The notes: generated from the letters alone by a model not told the origin. Shown: positions 25,975-35,235, numbered from the stretch's first letter. The stretch: DNA of 64,000 nt from Bifidobacterium felsineum (GCF_002802915.1 NZ_PEBJ01000001.1:186001-250000); one strand, 5' to 3'. Numbers and translations: made by a program.

Positions 25975-28173
25975 TTACTTGCGTTCGCCTCGCATCACGG
26001 CGGCAAGCGATTGCACGCGCGGCAGATTGAAGACCTCGCCGGTATGCACCACATGTTCATGCTCGTCGGCCAGCGGTACGCGCCAGTTCGAGTATTCGCT
26101 TGAGGTACCTGGCTGGTTCTGCGTGCGATGCTCGCCCACGCCATCCACCAACGCCGCCTGCAACAGCAGGGAAGGCGTATCGGTAAGCATCGCATGCATC
26201 GCCTCGACGATTTCCTGAATATGATTCGGCACATCGTCCGCCACGGACTGCTCGATGTATCCGCTGGCAACCAGGCGGTTCATCATTGCCGTGCGCTCGG
26301 CCAGCGCCGAAGCCGCAAATGATTCCACCGGCTCACTCAGCAGATGCAATTTCTCGCGCAACTGCACGTGCTCGAAGTTCAGGTAGCCGGCGGTCGGCGG
26401 CAAATCATGGGTGGTGACCGAGGCCAAGGCCTGCCGGCGGTATTCACTTGGCTCCTTATACGGGTCGCCGGCATTCGGCGAATCGTCCACGCGCGCGAAC
26501 CACTCCACGTCCGTGCCGAGCACGCCATGGTCGGCGAGAATACGACGCACATATGCCGGCACGGTGCCCAGATCCTCGCCGATGACCATGCCGTTTACGC
26601 GTGTGGCCTCGATGGATAGCACGCCCAGCATCGCCTCGTGGTTGTACATCACATACGCACCATTCTTGGCGCCGAGCCCCTGTGGAATCCACCACAGACG
26701 GAAGAGCCCGAGCACATGATCGATGCGCACGGCCCCGGCATGCTCGTACATCGAATGCACCATTTCCCGGTACACCTGGTATCCTGTGGCTTCAAGCTGG
26801 CGTGGATTGAACGGCGGCTGGCCCCAATCCTGGCCCTGCTGGTTATAAAAGTCCGGCGGGCATCCCACCGTGACCGAACCGGTGGCGAAGCGCTCCGGAT
26901 TGGCCCAGGCGTCCGCGCCGAGACCATGCACGCCGACGGCCATATCCTGCATAAGGCCCAAAGCCATGCCGTGATTCAGCGCCGCGTGCTGCGCCTCGTT
27001 CACCTGCTCGGCGGCGATCCATTGCAACCAGCGGTTGAACTCAAACAGGTCGTGGTGCTCGGCCACCAGCGACTGCACGGCCGGATCATCGATGCGCTTT
27101 TCAAAGAACCATCGGTTCTCTCCCCAAGGCGCGCCCCAGATTTCGAAGCACACGCACCACGTGGCGAAGGAGTCGAGATCCGGGCCGGCGGCGGCTTTGA
27201 AATGTTCGAATTCGAGCTCACGCTTGGCATTGCGGCCGGCGTCGAAGATCAGGCGCAAGGCCGGGCGCTTGGCTTCCCATGCCGCATTGATGTCCATTGG
27301 CGTGGACTCATTATTGCGAGCCGCCACGGAATCATGCAATGCGTCCACCTGTTCACGAACGTCGGCCGGCAAGGCGGTATATTCGGAAATATCCTGCGGG
27401 CGGATATAGGTTACGTTCAGGAATCGGCGGGATTCCGGCAAATACGGCGAAGGCTCGAGCGGCGGGATCGGCGCTCCGGCGTGGATCGGGTTGATCAGCA
27501 TGAAATCAGCGCCGGACTTCTCGGCGGCGTCCTGCGCGAGCCGCTTCAAATCGCCGTAATCGCCAATGCCCCATGATTCGGGGGAGCGTACGGAATACAT
27601 CTGCACCATCCAGCCCCACCGCTGATGTTCCACTACCGCTTTCGGCACCGGGATGCGCTCGGGCGCATTGATGATGGTTGCGGTGGCGTGACGCTCGCCA
27701 GCGTCGACGGTGAGCGTATGGTATCCCATCGGCAGGTCGGTGCTTAAGGTCAGGCTCAGCCTGCCTGAATTGAGATTGGGAATAAGGACGATTGATTCGT
27801 AGACGCTGCCGTCTTCCAAGGTGACGGTTGCGTTGACGTCGGTGTCGGCTGGACAGTTCAGTTCGATGGTGGTGGGTTTGCCGCAGGTGGTGACGATGGT
27901 CGGGTTCAGCAAACGTTTGCTGTTTTCGTCTTCAATATGTGCGATGGATTGCTCGATGGCTTCATCGCTGGAGGCATTGATATCAAGGGCCTTCAGCACG
28001 GCGACCAGTGCCGCGTCGCTGATTTCGGTATAGGTGCCAAGCTGGTCGATGAATGATGTAGCCACGCCTGCGGCCTTGGCGAGCTTGATAAGAGGTCTCG
28101 CCAGACGTGCTGGACTCTCGGTGCGCTGGTCACTGTGCGGGGATGCTGCTTCATTGCTGCATGCACCAGTCAT
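25975..28173 (-). CDS. malQ: 4-alpha-glucanotransferase (amylomaltase)
   Basis: Transfers alpha-1,4-glucan segments between maltodextrins (GH77) in the cytoplasm. The 732-residue protein has an N-terminal extra domain of about 190 residues, as in other actinobacterial MalQ, then the GH77 barrel with SPYLPESRRFLNVTYI, nucleophile Asp485 (VRIDHVLG), acid/base Glu533 (IGEDLG) and Asp590 (TTHDLPPTAG). I place the start at 28173 because AAGGAG lies six bases before it; the frame is open for another 14 codons. A MalR-like operator lies about 130 bases upstream. Confidence 0.95.
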   Translation of the reverse strand: MTGACSNEAASPHSDQRTESPARLARPLIKLAKAAGVATSFIDQLGTYTEISDAALVAVLKALDINASSDEAIEQSIAHIEDENSKRLLNPTIVTTCGKPTTIELNCPADTDVNATVTLEDGSVYESIVLIPNLNSGRLSLTLSTDLPMGYHTLTVDAGERHATATIINAPERIPVPKAVVEHQRWGWMVQMYSVRSPESWGIGDYGDLKRLAQDAAEKSGADFMLINPIHAGAPIPPLEPSPYLPESRRFLNVTYIRPQDISEYTALPADVREQVDALHDSVAARNNESTPMDINAAWEAKRPALRLIFDAGRNAKRELEFEHFKAAAGPDLDSFATWCVCFEIWGAPWGENRWFFEKRIDDPAVQSLVAEHHDLFEFNRWLQWIAAEQVNEAQHAALNHGMALGLMQDMAVGVHGLGADAWANPERFATGSVTVGCPPDFYNQQGQDWGQPPFNPRQLEATGYQVYREMVHSMYEHAGAVRIDHVLGLFRLWWIPQGLGAKNGAYVMYNHEAMLGVLSIEATRVNGMVIGEDLGTVPAYVRRILADHGVLGTDVEWFARVDDSPNAGDPYKEPSEYRRQALASVTTHDLPPTAGYLNFEHVQLREKLHLLSEPVESFAASALAERTAMMNRLVASGYIEQSVADDVPNHIQEIVEAMHAMLTDTPSLLLQAALVDGVGEHRTQNQPGTSSEYSNWRVPLADEHEHVVHTGEVFNLPRVQSLAAVMRGERK

Positions 28174-28301
28174 GGTAACTCCTTGCTTCTCTGCTGCTTT
28201 GCTCTTCGTTTGCATTGCTGCTCAAGGGCCTCTCTGCGTTGAGGTACCGTCAAAATTGGCAAGACAATGGTGAAACGTGCTGATATAAAAGTAACTCAAA
28301 T

Positions 28302-28315
28302 TGACAACGATTGCA
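28302..28315 (-). promoter_or_regulatory. MalR-like operator before malQ
   Basis: TGACAACGATTGCA, differing from the 24770 and 25915 sites only in the last half-site. Lies in the malQ/dnaK intergenic region. Confidence 0.65.
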
Positions 28316-28480
28316 ATAATGCGGAGTTTTGGGAGGGATTGGCGCGTTTGCTTGCCGTGCGTGCCCTTTGCATCTGCTCTTCGCGCCTTTTTTGCGTGCT
28401 GCGCCTTTTTTCTTGCGGGATGTGCTGCATGGGGTGCTCAGGGGGGGCTCGCATAGCGAAAAATAGGCTGCGTCAAAACC

Positions 28481-28497
28481 TGAGCGCAACACGCTCA
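28481..28497 (+). promoter_or_regulatory. HAIR-like HspR site 1
   Basis: TGAGC, seven bases, GCTCA: the core of the HAIR consensus (CTTGAGT-N7-ACTCAAG), with weaker outer positions. Confidence 0.6.
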
Positions 28498-28539
28498 ACT
28501 TTTTGTGGGGAATTTGGGAATAGAACTTGCAATCGGGAA

Positions 28540-28560
28540 GTTGAGTGATGTAGGCTCAAG
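28540..28560 (+). promoter_or_regulatory. HAIR element (HspR operator) 2
   Basis: GTTGAGT, seven bases, GCTCAAG: an almost full match to CTTGAGT-N7-ACTCAAG, 100 bases before the dnaK start. hspR itself lies at the end of the same operon. Confidence 0.85.
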
Positions 28561-28660
28561 TTTGGAAGGTCCGAGAACCTACCAAGGAATCCCCAAAGGA
28601 TTCCCAAGGAACTTGGGCGATAAACGTAAGAACGAATAACAAACAAAAGGAGCACACATT

Positions 28661-30553
28661 ATGGCACGTGCAGTTGGTATCGATCTGGGTACTACGAATT
28701 CCTGCATCGCAACGCTGGAAGGTGGCGAGCCCACCGTTATCGTCAACGCTGAGGGTGCACGCACCACGCCGTCCGTGGTGGCATTCTCCAAGTCCGGCGA
28801 AATCCTCGTCGGCGAAGTGGCCAAGCGTCAGGCCGTCACCAACGTTGACCGCACTATTTCTTCCGTGAAGCGTCACATGGGTACCGATTGGACCGTCGAG
28901 ATCGACGGCAAGAAGTGGACCCCTCAGGAGATTTCCGCGCAGATTCTGATGAAGCTGAAGAGGGACGCTGAGGCTTACCTCGGCGAGCCTGTCACCGACG
29001 CCGTCATCACCTGCCCGGCATACTTCAACGATGCTCAGCGTCAGGCAACCAAGGACGCTGGCAAGATCGCAGGCCTGAACGTTCTGCGTATCATCAACGA
29101 GCCGACCGCAGCTGCTCTGGCCTACGGCCTTGAGAAGGGCAAGCAGGACGAGCGCATCCTGGTCTTCGACCTCGGCGGCGGCACCTTCGATGTCTCCCTG
29201 CTGGAGATTGGCAAGGATGACGACGGCTTCTCCACCATTCAGGTGCAGGCCACCAACGGCGATAACCACCTGGGCGGCGACGATTGGGATCAGAAGATCA
29301 TCGATTGGTTGGTCTCCGAAGTCAAGAACAAGTACGGCGTTGACTTGAGCAAGGACAAGATTGCTCTGCAGCGTCTGAAGGAAGCCGCTGAGCAGGCGAA
29401 GAAGGAGCTCTCCTCCTCCACCTCCACCAGCATTTCCATGCAGTACCTGGCCATGACCCCTGACGGTACCCCGGTGCACCTGGATGAGACCCTGACCCGT
29501 GCTCACTTCGAGGAAATGACCTCCGACCTGCTCGGTCGCTGCCGCACTCCGTTCAACAACGTGCTGCATGACGCCGGCATCTCCGTGTCCGACATCGACC
29601 ACGTGGTGCTGGTCGGTGGCTCCACCCGTATGCCTGCCGTCAAGGAGCTCGTCAAGGAGCTCACCGGTGGTAAGGAAGCCAACCAGTCCGTGAACCCGGA
29701 TGAGGTTGTGGCTGTCGGCGCCGCCGTGCAGTCCGGCGTCATCAAGGGCGACCGTAAGGACGTGCTGCTCATCGATGTGACCCCGCTTTCCCTCGGTATC
29801 GAGACCAAGGGCGGCATCATGACCAAGCTCATCGACCGCAACACCGCTATTCCTACCAAGCGCTCCGAGGTCTTCTCCACCGCTGAAGACAACCAGCCGT
29901 CCGTGCTGATTCAGGTCTACCAGGGCGAGCGTGAGTTTGCTCGCGACAACAAGCCGCTGGGCACCTTCGAGCTGACCGGCATCGCTCCGGCTCCGCGTGG
30001 CGTCCCGCAGATCGAGGTCACCTTCGACATCGACGCCAACGGCATTGTGCACGTCTCCGCCAAGGACAAGGGCACCGGTAAGGAGCAGTCCATGACCATC
30101 ACCGGCGGCTCCGGTCTGCCGAAGGACGAGATCGATCGTATGGTCAAGGAAGCCGAGGCTCACGAGGCTGAGGACAAGAAGCGCAAGGAAGAGGCCGAGA
30201 CCCGCAACCAGGCTGAGGCCTTCGCCTACAGCACCGAGAAGCTCGTCAACGACAACAAGGAGAAGCTCTCCGACGACATCGTCAAGGAAGTCACCGAGAA
30301 GGTCAACGCTCTGAAGGAAGCTCTGAAGGGCGAGGACATCGAGAAGGTCAAGACCGCTCAGACCGAGCTGATGACCGCCGCTCAGAAGATCGGTCAGGTG
30401 CTCTACGCCCAGCAGGGTGCTGAGGGTGCCGCTGGCGCCGCAGCCGGTGCCGGTGCAGCTGGTGCTTCCGCTGGCTCCACCTCCTCTTCCTCCGACGATG
30501 ACACCGTCGAGGCCGAGGTTGTGGATGACGATGACGACAAGGACAACAAGTGA
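28661..30553 (+). CDS. dnaK: Hsp70 chaperone DnaK
   Basis: ATP-driven folding chaperone, 630 residues. Nucleotide-binding domain motifs are [10 protein letters not shown] (phosphate 1), [13 protein letters not shown] (phosphate 2) and [13 protein letters not shown] (adenosine); the interdomain linker reads [19 protein letters not shown]. The C-terminal tail is acidic and ends [14 protein letters not shown], usual for actinobacteria. AAAGGAG precedes the start. Its stop shares one base with the grpE start. Transcription is probably repressed by HspR at the HAIR sites upstream. Confidence 0.98.
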   Translation: MARAVGIDLGTTNSCIATLEGGEPTVIVNAEGARTTPSVVAFSKSGEILVGEVAKRQAVTNVDRTISSVKRHMGTDWTVEIDGKKWTPQEISAQILMKLKRDAEAYLGEPVTDAVITCPAYFNDAQRQATKDAGKIAGLNVLRIINEPTAAALAYGLEKGKQDERILVFDLGGGTFDVSLLEIGKDDDGFSTIQVQATNGDNHLGGDDWDQKIIDWLVSEVKNKYGVDLSKDKIALQRLKEAAEQAKKELSSSTSTSISMQYLAMTPDGTPVHLDETLTRAHFEEMTSDLLGRCRTPFNNVLHDAGISVSDIDHVVLVGGSTRMPAVKELVKELTGGKEANQSVNPDEVVAVGAAVQSGVIKGDRKDVLLIDVTPLSLGIETKGGIMTKLIDRNTAIPTKRSEVFSTAEDNQPSVLIQVYQGEREFARDNKPLGTFELTGIAPAPRGVPQIEVTFDIDANGIVHVSAKDKGTGKEQSMTITGGSGLPKDEIDRMVKEAEAHEAEDKKRKEEAETRNQAEAFAYSTEKLVNDNKEKLSDDIVKEVTEKVNALKEALKGEDIEKVKTAQTELMTAAQKIGQVLYAQQGAEGAAGAAAGAGAAGASAGSTSSSSDDDTVEAEVVDDDDDKDNK

Positions 30554-31287
30554 TGTCCGAGTTCAATAAGGACGACTACCTGAACGACCTGCCTGACGCA
30601 GACGATTTGGCAGCCTCCTCGGCTTCTTCCGCCGCAGCTGGTGCTGCGCAGGAGAAGCCGGCTCCATCGGCTGGCGACTCGATTCCCTCTGATGAGGGAG
30701 CTGGCTCGGCGAAGCCCGCGACTGAGGGAGAGGCCCCGGCGAACGCCGGCGACAAGCAGTCTGGCGAGGGCCAGTCCGCTGCTGAGCACGGCGAAGCTGA
30801 GGGAGAGAAGCCGGCTGATGCCGATGGCAAGGCCGCCGGTGACGACACCCTTACTCCGCTTGGCAAGGCCAAGAAGGAAGCCGCTGAATACCTCGAAGCC
30901 CTGCAGCGCGAACGTGCGGAGTTCATCAACTACCGCAATCGCGCGGCCAAGGAGCAGGAGCGCTTCCGTCAGCACGGCATCATCGACGTGCTGACCGCGC
31001 TGCTGCCGGCCCTCGACGATATCGACCGTATCCGCGAACACAGCGAGATGGATGATTCCTTCAAGGCTGTGGCCGCCAAGATCGACAAGGCGTTCGAGAA
31101 GTTCGGTGTCGAGAAGTTCGGTGAAAAGGGCGAGGAGTTCGACCCGACCAAGCACGAGGCCATCCTGCACAAGCCGGATGCCGAGGCTGAAAAGGAAACG
31201 GTGGATACCGTGGTCGAAGCCGGCTATCGCATTGGCGACCGCGTCATCCGCGCCGCCCGAGTAGTAGTAGCCTCCCCCCACAACTAA
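30553..31287 (+). CDS. grpE: Nucleotide exchange factor GrpE, with a repeat-derived insert
   Basis: Releases ADP from DnaK. The conserved part starts near residue 100 (KKEAAEYLEALQRERAEFINYRNRAAKE) with the coiled-coil stalk and ends with FGEKGEEFDPTKHEAIL and the beta-rich GDRVIRAARVVVA. The first 100 residues are Ala/Glu/Gly-rich and low complexity; bases 30684-30732 are an in-frame copy of the dispersed palindromic repeat, encoding SDEGAGSAKPATEGE. ATG at 30553 overlaps the dnaK stop (TGATG). 244 residues. Confidence 0.95.
   Translation: MSEFNKDDYLNDLPDADDLAASSASSAAAGAAQEKPAPSAGDSIPSDEGAGSAKPATEGEAPANAGDKQSGEGQSAAEHGEAEGEKPADADGKAAGDDTLTPLGKAKKEAAEYLEALQRERAEFINYRNRAAKEQERFRQHGIIDVLTALLPALDDIDRIREHSEMDDSFKAVAAKIDKAFEKFGVEKFGEKGEEFDPTKHEAILHKPDAEAEKETVDTVVEAGYRIGDRVIRAARVVVASPHN
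30684..30732 (+). repeat. Dispersed palindromic repeat, copy 3, inside grpE
   Basis: CCCTCTGATGAGGGAGCTGG, a GCTCGGC-GAA-GCC hairpin and GACTGAGGGAGAG. It matches copy 1 at 9572 closely although here it is translated. It keeps the reading frame. Confidence 0.8.
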
Positions 31288-31339
31288 TCCATCCCCCTAA
31301 AAGGGACTTTGTAAAATCTGCGGCATATATGCAACGGAG

Positions 31340-31502
31340 CGTGGGGCAGAGAGGGGCATCGCCAGACCGTAAGCTTGGCTATTGCACTGCGTGCAATCGT
31401 CGCAGCAAGCTGCTCCCTTCGCCTATGGACAGTCCACTGGACTGTCCATTAGACGGCTCAGCAGCCTTGAGTGTGTCGGGCGATGCCCCTCTCTGCCCCA
31501 CG
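31340..31502 (+). repeat. 163-bp multi-hairpin element between grpE and dnaJ
   Basis: Perfect 24-bp terminal inverted repeats (31340-31363 and 31479-31502; outermost bases CGTGGGGCAGAG / CTCTGCCCCACG). Inside lie at least three more self-complementary segments: ATTGCA-CTGCG-TGCAAT (31381-31397), GCAGC-AA-GCTGC (about 31402-31413) and a 21-bp palindrome GGACAGTCCA-C-TGGACTGTCC (31427-31447). No coding potential. It could be a MITE-like insertion or a structured RNA in the dnaK operon transcript; no clear target-site duplication flanks it. Confidence 0.8.
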
Positions 31503-31556
31503 CGGCCTACTGCTGACTACATACTGAATCAAATACTTTTAAGAAAGGAGACATGA

Positions 31557-32591
31557 ATGGCTGAGAATGAATGGCTGAACAAAGACTTCTACAAAGTCCT
31601 TGGTGTCTCCAAGGACGCTACTGAAGCTGAAATCACCAAGGCCTACCGCAAGCTGGCTCGCAAGTACCATCCTGATCTGAACAAGACCAAGGAAGCCGAG
31701 GAAAAGTTCAAGGACATCTCCGAGGCCTACGACGTGCTGAGCAATAAGAACGAACGCCAGAAGTATGATGCGATTCGCCAGTTCGGCATGGGTGGCGCCC
31801 GCTTCGCCGGCGGTTCTGGCTCCGGTGGATTCGATGCTTCTGGTTTTTCCGATATCTTCGGTTCCATGTTCGGTGCCGGTTCTGGCGCTGGCATGGGCGG
31901 CAATGGCTCGCGCATCCGCTTCTCCACGTCGGGCGGCGGTAATCCGAACCTGAACGACATCTTCTCCATGTTCGGTGGTGCTGCCGGCCAAGGTGCTGGT
32001 GCCGGCTTCGGCGGTCAGTCGCCGTACGGCAATGCCGGCGGTTACTCCTATGAGGAGGCTCCGCGCCCTGAAAACGGCGAGGACCGTAACTCCAAGATCA
32101 GCTTGACGCTGCGTCAAGCGGTCAAGGGTGCCACGGTCTCCCTGTCCGTGGACGGCAAGAAGTTCAAGGCCCATGTGCCCGCAGGCGTCAAGGACGGTCA
32201 GAAGATCAAGCTGGCCGGCAAGGGCAAGCCGGGTATCAACGGCGGCCGTGCGGGCGATTTGTACCTGCACGTCACCGTGAAGCCGGACAAGACCTTCTCC
32301 ATGCGCGGCTCGGACCTCGTGATGGACCTACCTGTCACCGTGGGCGAGGCCGTTGCCGGTGGCAAGGTCGAAGCCAAGGATATCGACGGCAACCCGGTCA
32401 CTTTCAAGGTGCCTGCAGGCTCGAGTTCCGGTGCTGAAATCAAGCTTTCCGGCCTCGGTGTCAAGCGAGGCAACCAGCCGGGCGACTTGGTTGGTCGCGT
32501 GCAGATCATGGTCCCCACCAAGCCGGGCCTGATGCTCAAGCATGCAGCCAAGGAGTTCGACGAAAAAGCCGGCGACTATCTGAGCCGGTGA
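31557..32591 (+). CDS. dnaJ: DnaJ/Hsp40 co-chaperone lacking the zinc finger
   Basis: Stimulates the DnaK ATPase. 344 residues: J domain (about 10-75) with KYHPDLNK carrying the HPD motif; Gly/Phe-rich region (about 80-165, [18 protein letters not shown]); then the two C-terminal beta-sandwich domains ([38 protein letters not shown]). The CxxCxGxG repeats of class A DnaJ are absent, so this is a CbpA/class B type. The ATG at 31557 is used; ATG at 31553 would terminate after three codons. AAGAAAGGAG precedes. Confidence 0.95.
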   Translation: MAENEWLNKDFYKVLGVSKDATEAEITKAYRKLARKYHPDLNKTKEAEEKFKDISEAYDVLSNKNERQKYDAIRQFGMGGARFAGGSGSGGFDASGFSDIFGSMFGAGSGAGMGGNGSRIRFSTSGGGNPNLNDIFSMFGGAAGQGAGAGFGGQSPYGNAGGYSYEEAPRPENGEDRNSKISLTLRQAVKGATVSLSVDGKKFKAHVPAGVKDGQKIKLAGKGKPGINGGRAGDLYLHVTVKPDKTFSMRGSDLVMDLPVTVGEAVAGGKVEAKDIDGNPVTFKVPAGSSSGAEIKLSGLGVKRGNQPGDLVGRVQIMVPTKPGLMLKHAAKEFDEKAGDYLSR

Positions 32592-32607
32592 TTTGCTCTT
32601 CTCGTCG

Positions 32608-32656
32608 GCTCCCCTCTCTGAGGGGAGCCGGCCGCCCTCGGCAGACTGAGGAGAAT
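32608..32656 (+). repeat. Dispersed palindromic repeat, diverged copy between dnaJ and hspR
   Basis: CCCCTCTCTGAGGGGAGCCGG, a GGCCGCCCTCGGC hairpin and GACTGAGGAGAA. Matches the general plan of the copies at 9572, 19749 and 30684 but less closely. Confidence 0.55.
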
Positions 32657-32688
32657 GCCTATAAAACCGTAATTCAGGAAGGTGCACT

Positions 32689-33279
32689 ATGGCTAGAACA
32701 GCCAATCAAATGCGGCAGTTGTACGCCATGTGCGCCACCGCACTGGTGATGGGCAGGGCTGATTTGGACGGAGCCGATGACGTCGGTTTCGATATCGAAC
32801 TGCCCATCTTCACCGTTGGCCAGACCGCTGAACTGGCCAATATCCACCCGCAGACCCTCCGTCAGTACGACCGGCTGGGTCTGATTCGCCCGCAGCGCAC
32901 GGGCGGTGGCGCTCGCCGCTATTGCCTGCGCGATATCGCCCGTCTTGCCCGCGCACAGCGCCTGAGCCAGGACGAGGGCATCAATCTTTCCGGCATCGCG
33001 CGCATTCTGGAGCTCGAAGAGGAGAACCGTCAATTGCGCCGCGAAGTCAAACGCATGCAGACCAGTGGTGAGGAAAGCGTGTTCGCCGCGGGCCGCGATG
33101 GCAACATTGTGGAAGTGCCTCGTTCGAACCGTGCCCGCCTATGGCGCAATGCGATTCGCCGCGAGACCCGCGAGCTGCCGGGCCGCCCGACCTCCGCGGC
33201 TTCGCAGGCCGGAGCCTATGGCAACACTGATGCTGATGCCGCCGACGATTCCAAGTCCATGGTCCTCTGGGGCTGGTGA
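32689..33279 (+). CDS. hspR: HspR, MerR-type heat-shock repressor
   Basis: Autoregulatory repressor of the dnaK operon in actinobacteria, binding HAIR sites with DnaK as co-repressor. 196 residues. The MerR winged helix is FTVGQTAELANIHPQTLRQYDRLGLIRPQRTGGGARRYCLRDI-like (about 40-85), followed by a coiled-coil GIARILELEEENRQLRREVKRM. About 35 extra residues precede the DNA-binding part and a basic tail follows. It is the last gene of dnaK-grpE-dnaJ-hspR. Confidence 0.94.
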   Translation: MARTANQMRQLYAMCATALVMGRADLDGADDVGFDIELPIFTVGQTAELANIHPQTLRQYDRLGLIRPQRTGGGARRYCLRDIARLARAQRLSQDEGINLSGIARILELEEENRQLRREVKRMQTSGEESVFAAGRDGNIVEVPRSNRARLWRNAIRRETRELPGRPTSAASQAGAYGNTDADAADDSKSMVLWGW

Positions 33280-33381
33280 TTCCTCGTTGATTCGTCGCTC
33301 CCTCGCCGGCTGTCTGGTCGGCTTGGTGCAATGGATGCAGCAACAATTTAGTCCGCACGAATAGCCGCAAACGGAGGAACC

Positions 33382-34053
33382 ATGCTGCTGAAAGCCGTAT
33401 TCTGGGATCTGGATGGCACACTTATCGATTCCGAGCCGCTTTGGCATGACGGCGAAATCGAAATCGCTCACGCCAATGGTGGCGACTGGAATGAAGACCT
33501 CGGCTGGATGTGCTCCGGCACTCCGGTGCCGAACGTGGCCCGCAACATGATCGAGCGCGGTTGCACGCTGAGCGTCGAAGAGATTGACAAGCAGCTCAAG
33601 GATTATGTCTTCAAGGCCGAGGTGGAGCGTTTGCCATGGATTCCGGGTGTGCGCGAGGTACTGCACTCGCTGAAGGACGCCGGCATCCCATCTATGCTGG
33701 TCACCACATCTCCGCGACGCATGGCGGAGAACATCATGGCCCAGTCCGAAGGTCTGTTCGCCGGCTATGTATGCGGCGACGATCCGTACGAGCACAAGCC
33801 GAATCCCGCTCCCTATCTGGCCGCTGCCGCCAAGCTCGGCATCGCCAAGGAAGACATGGCCAAGTGCGTGGTATTGGAGGACTCCGCGGTCGGTCTCAAG
33901 GCCGGTGCCGCATCCGGAGCCACGCTGATTGCCCAAACCGGTTGGATTCGCACCGATAACTCCGGCCTCGGCCAATTCGCTTCCATCGATTCCTATGACG
34001 GTATCAATGCCGCTGCGCTGGATGACTTCGTACGCCAGCGTTTGGAAGCGTGA
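33382..34053 (+). CDS. HAD-superfamily hydrolase (beta-phosphoglucomutase-like)
   Basis: 223 residues with HAD motif I WDLDGTLIDSEP (nucleophile Asp), motif II LVTTSP, motif III Lys in EHKPNPAPYLAAAAKLG and motif IV LEDSAVGLKAG. The helical cap between motifs I and II places it in subfamily IA, with phosphatases and beta-phosphoglucomutases; the substrate is unknown. ACGGAGGAAC precedes the ATG. It follows hspR by 100 bases and is closed by a terminator. Confidence 0.88.
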   Translation: MLLKAVFWDLDGTLIDSEPLWHDGEIEIAHANGGDWNEDLGWMCSGTPVPNVARNMIERGCTLSVEEIDKQLKDYVFKAEVERLPWIPGVREVLHSLKDAGIPSMLVTTSPRRMAENIMAQSEGLFAGYVCGDDPYEHKPNPAPYLAAAAKLGIAKEDMAKCVVLEDSAVGLKAGAASGATLIAQTGWIRTDNSGLGQFASIDSYDGINAAALDDFVRQRLEA

Positions 34054-34059
34054 ATTGTT

Positions 34060-34091
34060 AGCCCAGCCTTAGTGGCTGGGCGTTATTTTTT
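34060..34091 (+). terminator. Terminator of the HAD hydrolase gene
   Basis: GCCCAGCC and GGCTGGGC pair over five bases, followed by GTTATTTTTTG. Confidence 0.85.
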
Positions 34092-34217
34092 GATGTGGCC
34101 TGCTGGTAGTGTGGTTGACGGTTTCAAGGCGAATGTCTGACTGGTCAAACCTTGGTTCGGGCAACGCCGTAGAACGAATGCGAATAACTGCTTTCGCTCG
34201 AATGTCATAGGAATAGT

Positions 34218-34967
34218 ATGGGTTTTATTAATTTCATTCTTGAATTACTGAAGGATCCGCGTGCGGCCATCGCCGGCTGGATTGCCATGGGTGTGGCGCC
34301 GACCTTAGGCTTCATCTTCCTGATTGTCTTCATTGAGACCGGTGTGGTCTTCTTCCCGTTCCTGCCCGGCGACTCGTTGCTGTTCGCCGCAGGTGTGTTC
34401 GCGGCTCCGGACGCCGCAACCGGCAAGGCCGCGCTGCCGCTGTTCTACCTGCTGCCGGTGGTGTGGTGCGCCCCGATTGTCGGCGACCAGTGCAACTACT
34501 TCATCGGTCACTTCTTCGGCCGCCGTATCATCCAGTCCGGCAAGGTTAAGGCCATGACTCCGGAACGCATCGCCAAGACCGAAGGCATGATTGAGAAGTG
34601 GGGCCCGCTGGCCGTATTCCTGGGCCGTTTCTTCCCGTTCATCCGCACGTTCATGCCGTTCATCTCCGGTATTTCCGGCATGCGCTGGAGCCGTTTCACC
34701 CCGTTCTCTGTGCTGGGCGGTCTGACTTGGTCCACGCTGTTCACACTGCTGGGCTACTTCTTCGGCAATATTCCGGCTGTGCAGGATCACTTCGAATTGG
34801 TGATCGTGCTGATTCTCTTGGTCTCCCTGGCTCCGACCATCGTGGGTCTGTTCAAGGCCAAGTTCGGTAAGAAGAAGGCCGAATCGGTGTCCGGCGCTCA
34901 TGTGAAGGTGACTGATTCTCAGCTGGATACACTGGAATCCGGTATCGAACATCTGGATAACAAGTGA
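34218..34967 (+). CDS. DedA-family membrane protein
   Basis: 249 residues with several hydrophobic helices. Family blocks are FIETGVVFFPFLPGDSLLFAAGVFA, GDQCNYFIGHFFGRRI and FLGRFFPFIRTFMPFISGISGMRWSRF. DedA proteins are implicated in lipid-carrier flipping and membrane homeostasis; the role of this one is not known. The start at 34218 follows AATAGT-type sequence with no strong ribosome binding site, so the start is less certain than the gene. Confidence 0.92.
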   Translation: MGFINFILELLKDPRAAIAGWIAMGVAPTLGFIFLIVFIETGVVFFPFLPGDSLLFAAGVFAAPDAATGKAALPLFYLLPVVWCAPIVGDQCNYFIGHFFGRRIIQSGKVKAMTPERIAKTEGMIEKWGPLAVFLGRFFPFIRTFMPFISGISGMRWSRFTPFSVLGGLTWSTLFTLLGYFFGNIPAVQDHFELVIVLILLVSLAPTIVGLFKAKFGKKKAESVSGAHVKVTDSQLDTLESGIEHLDNK

Positions 34968-35034
34968 TCAAGCAGTGATGCGATGTGCTGAGATGTGCTG
35001 AAAGCAAAGGCGCACTGCATAGATAGTAACGAGC

Positions 35035-35096
35035 AAACCGAGCCTATTCGCGAGTGGTTTAAATGTGAAACATCTCGTGAAACAGGCTCGGTTTTT
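35035..35096 (+). terminator. Hairpin terminator after the DedA gene
   Basis: AAACCGAGCCT (35035-35045) and AGGCTCGGTTT (35084-35094) with further pairing inside (TCGCGAG/CTCGTGA), followed by TTG. Could act in both directions. Confidence 0.75.
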
Positions 35097-35121
35097 GTAT
35101 AGGTCGTTTTGCCCGGTTTCC

Positions 35122-35187
35122 AGTTATCCACATTTGTTGTGGATGACACGCCAGCTTGTGGATAACTAGGCAAGCTCGAACCACATA
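35122..35187 (+). promoter_or_regulatory. 66-bp Tad-locus element, copy 1 (before tadZ)
   Basis: Contains DnaA-box-like TTATCCACA (35124) and, facing it, TGTGGATAA (35157), then GGCAAGCTCG and ACCACATA. The same 66 bases, 58 of them identical by hand alignment, recur at 38875 before the pilin block. Confidence 0.8.
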
Positions 35188-35235
35188 GGTCGTTCCCGAT
35201 TGCTTCGTTTGCGTTCCCTGCGATTCAATCGGCCT

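Larger units (their letters stand above)
28316..28660 (+). other. Intergenic region malQ-dnaK
   Basis: Divergent promoter region. It holds T-rich stretches with TGCG repeats (about 28330-28420), a GGGGGGG run at 28440 and the two HAIR-like elements below. No gene is visible in it. Confidence 0.5.
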
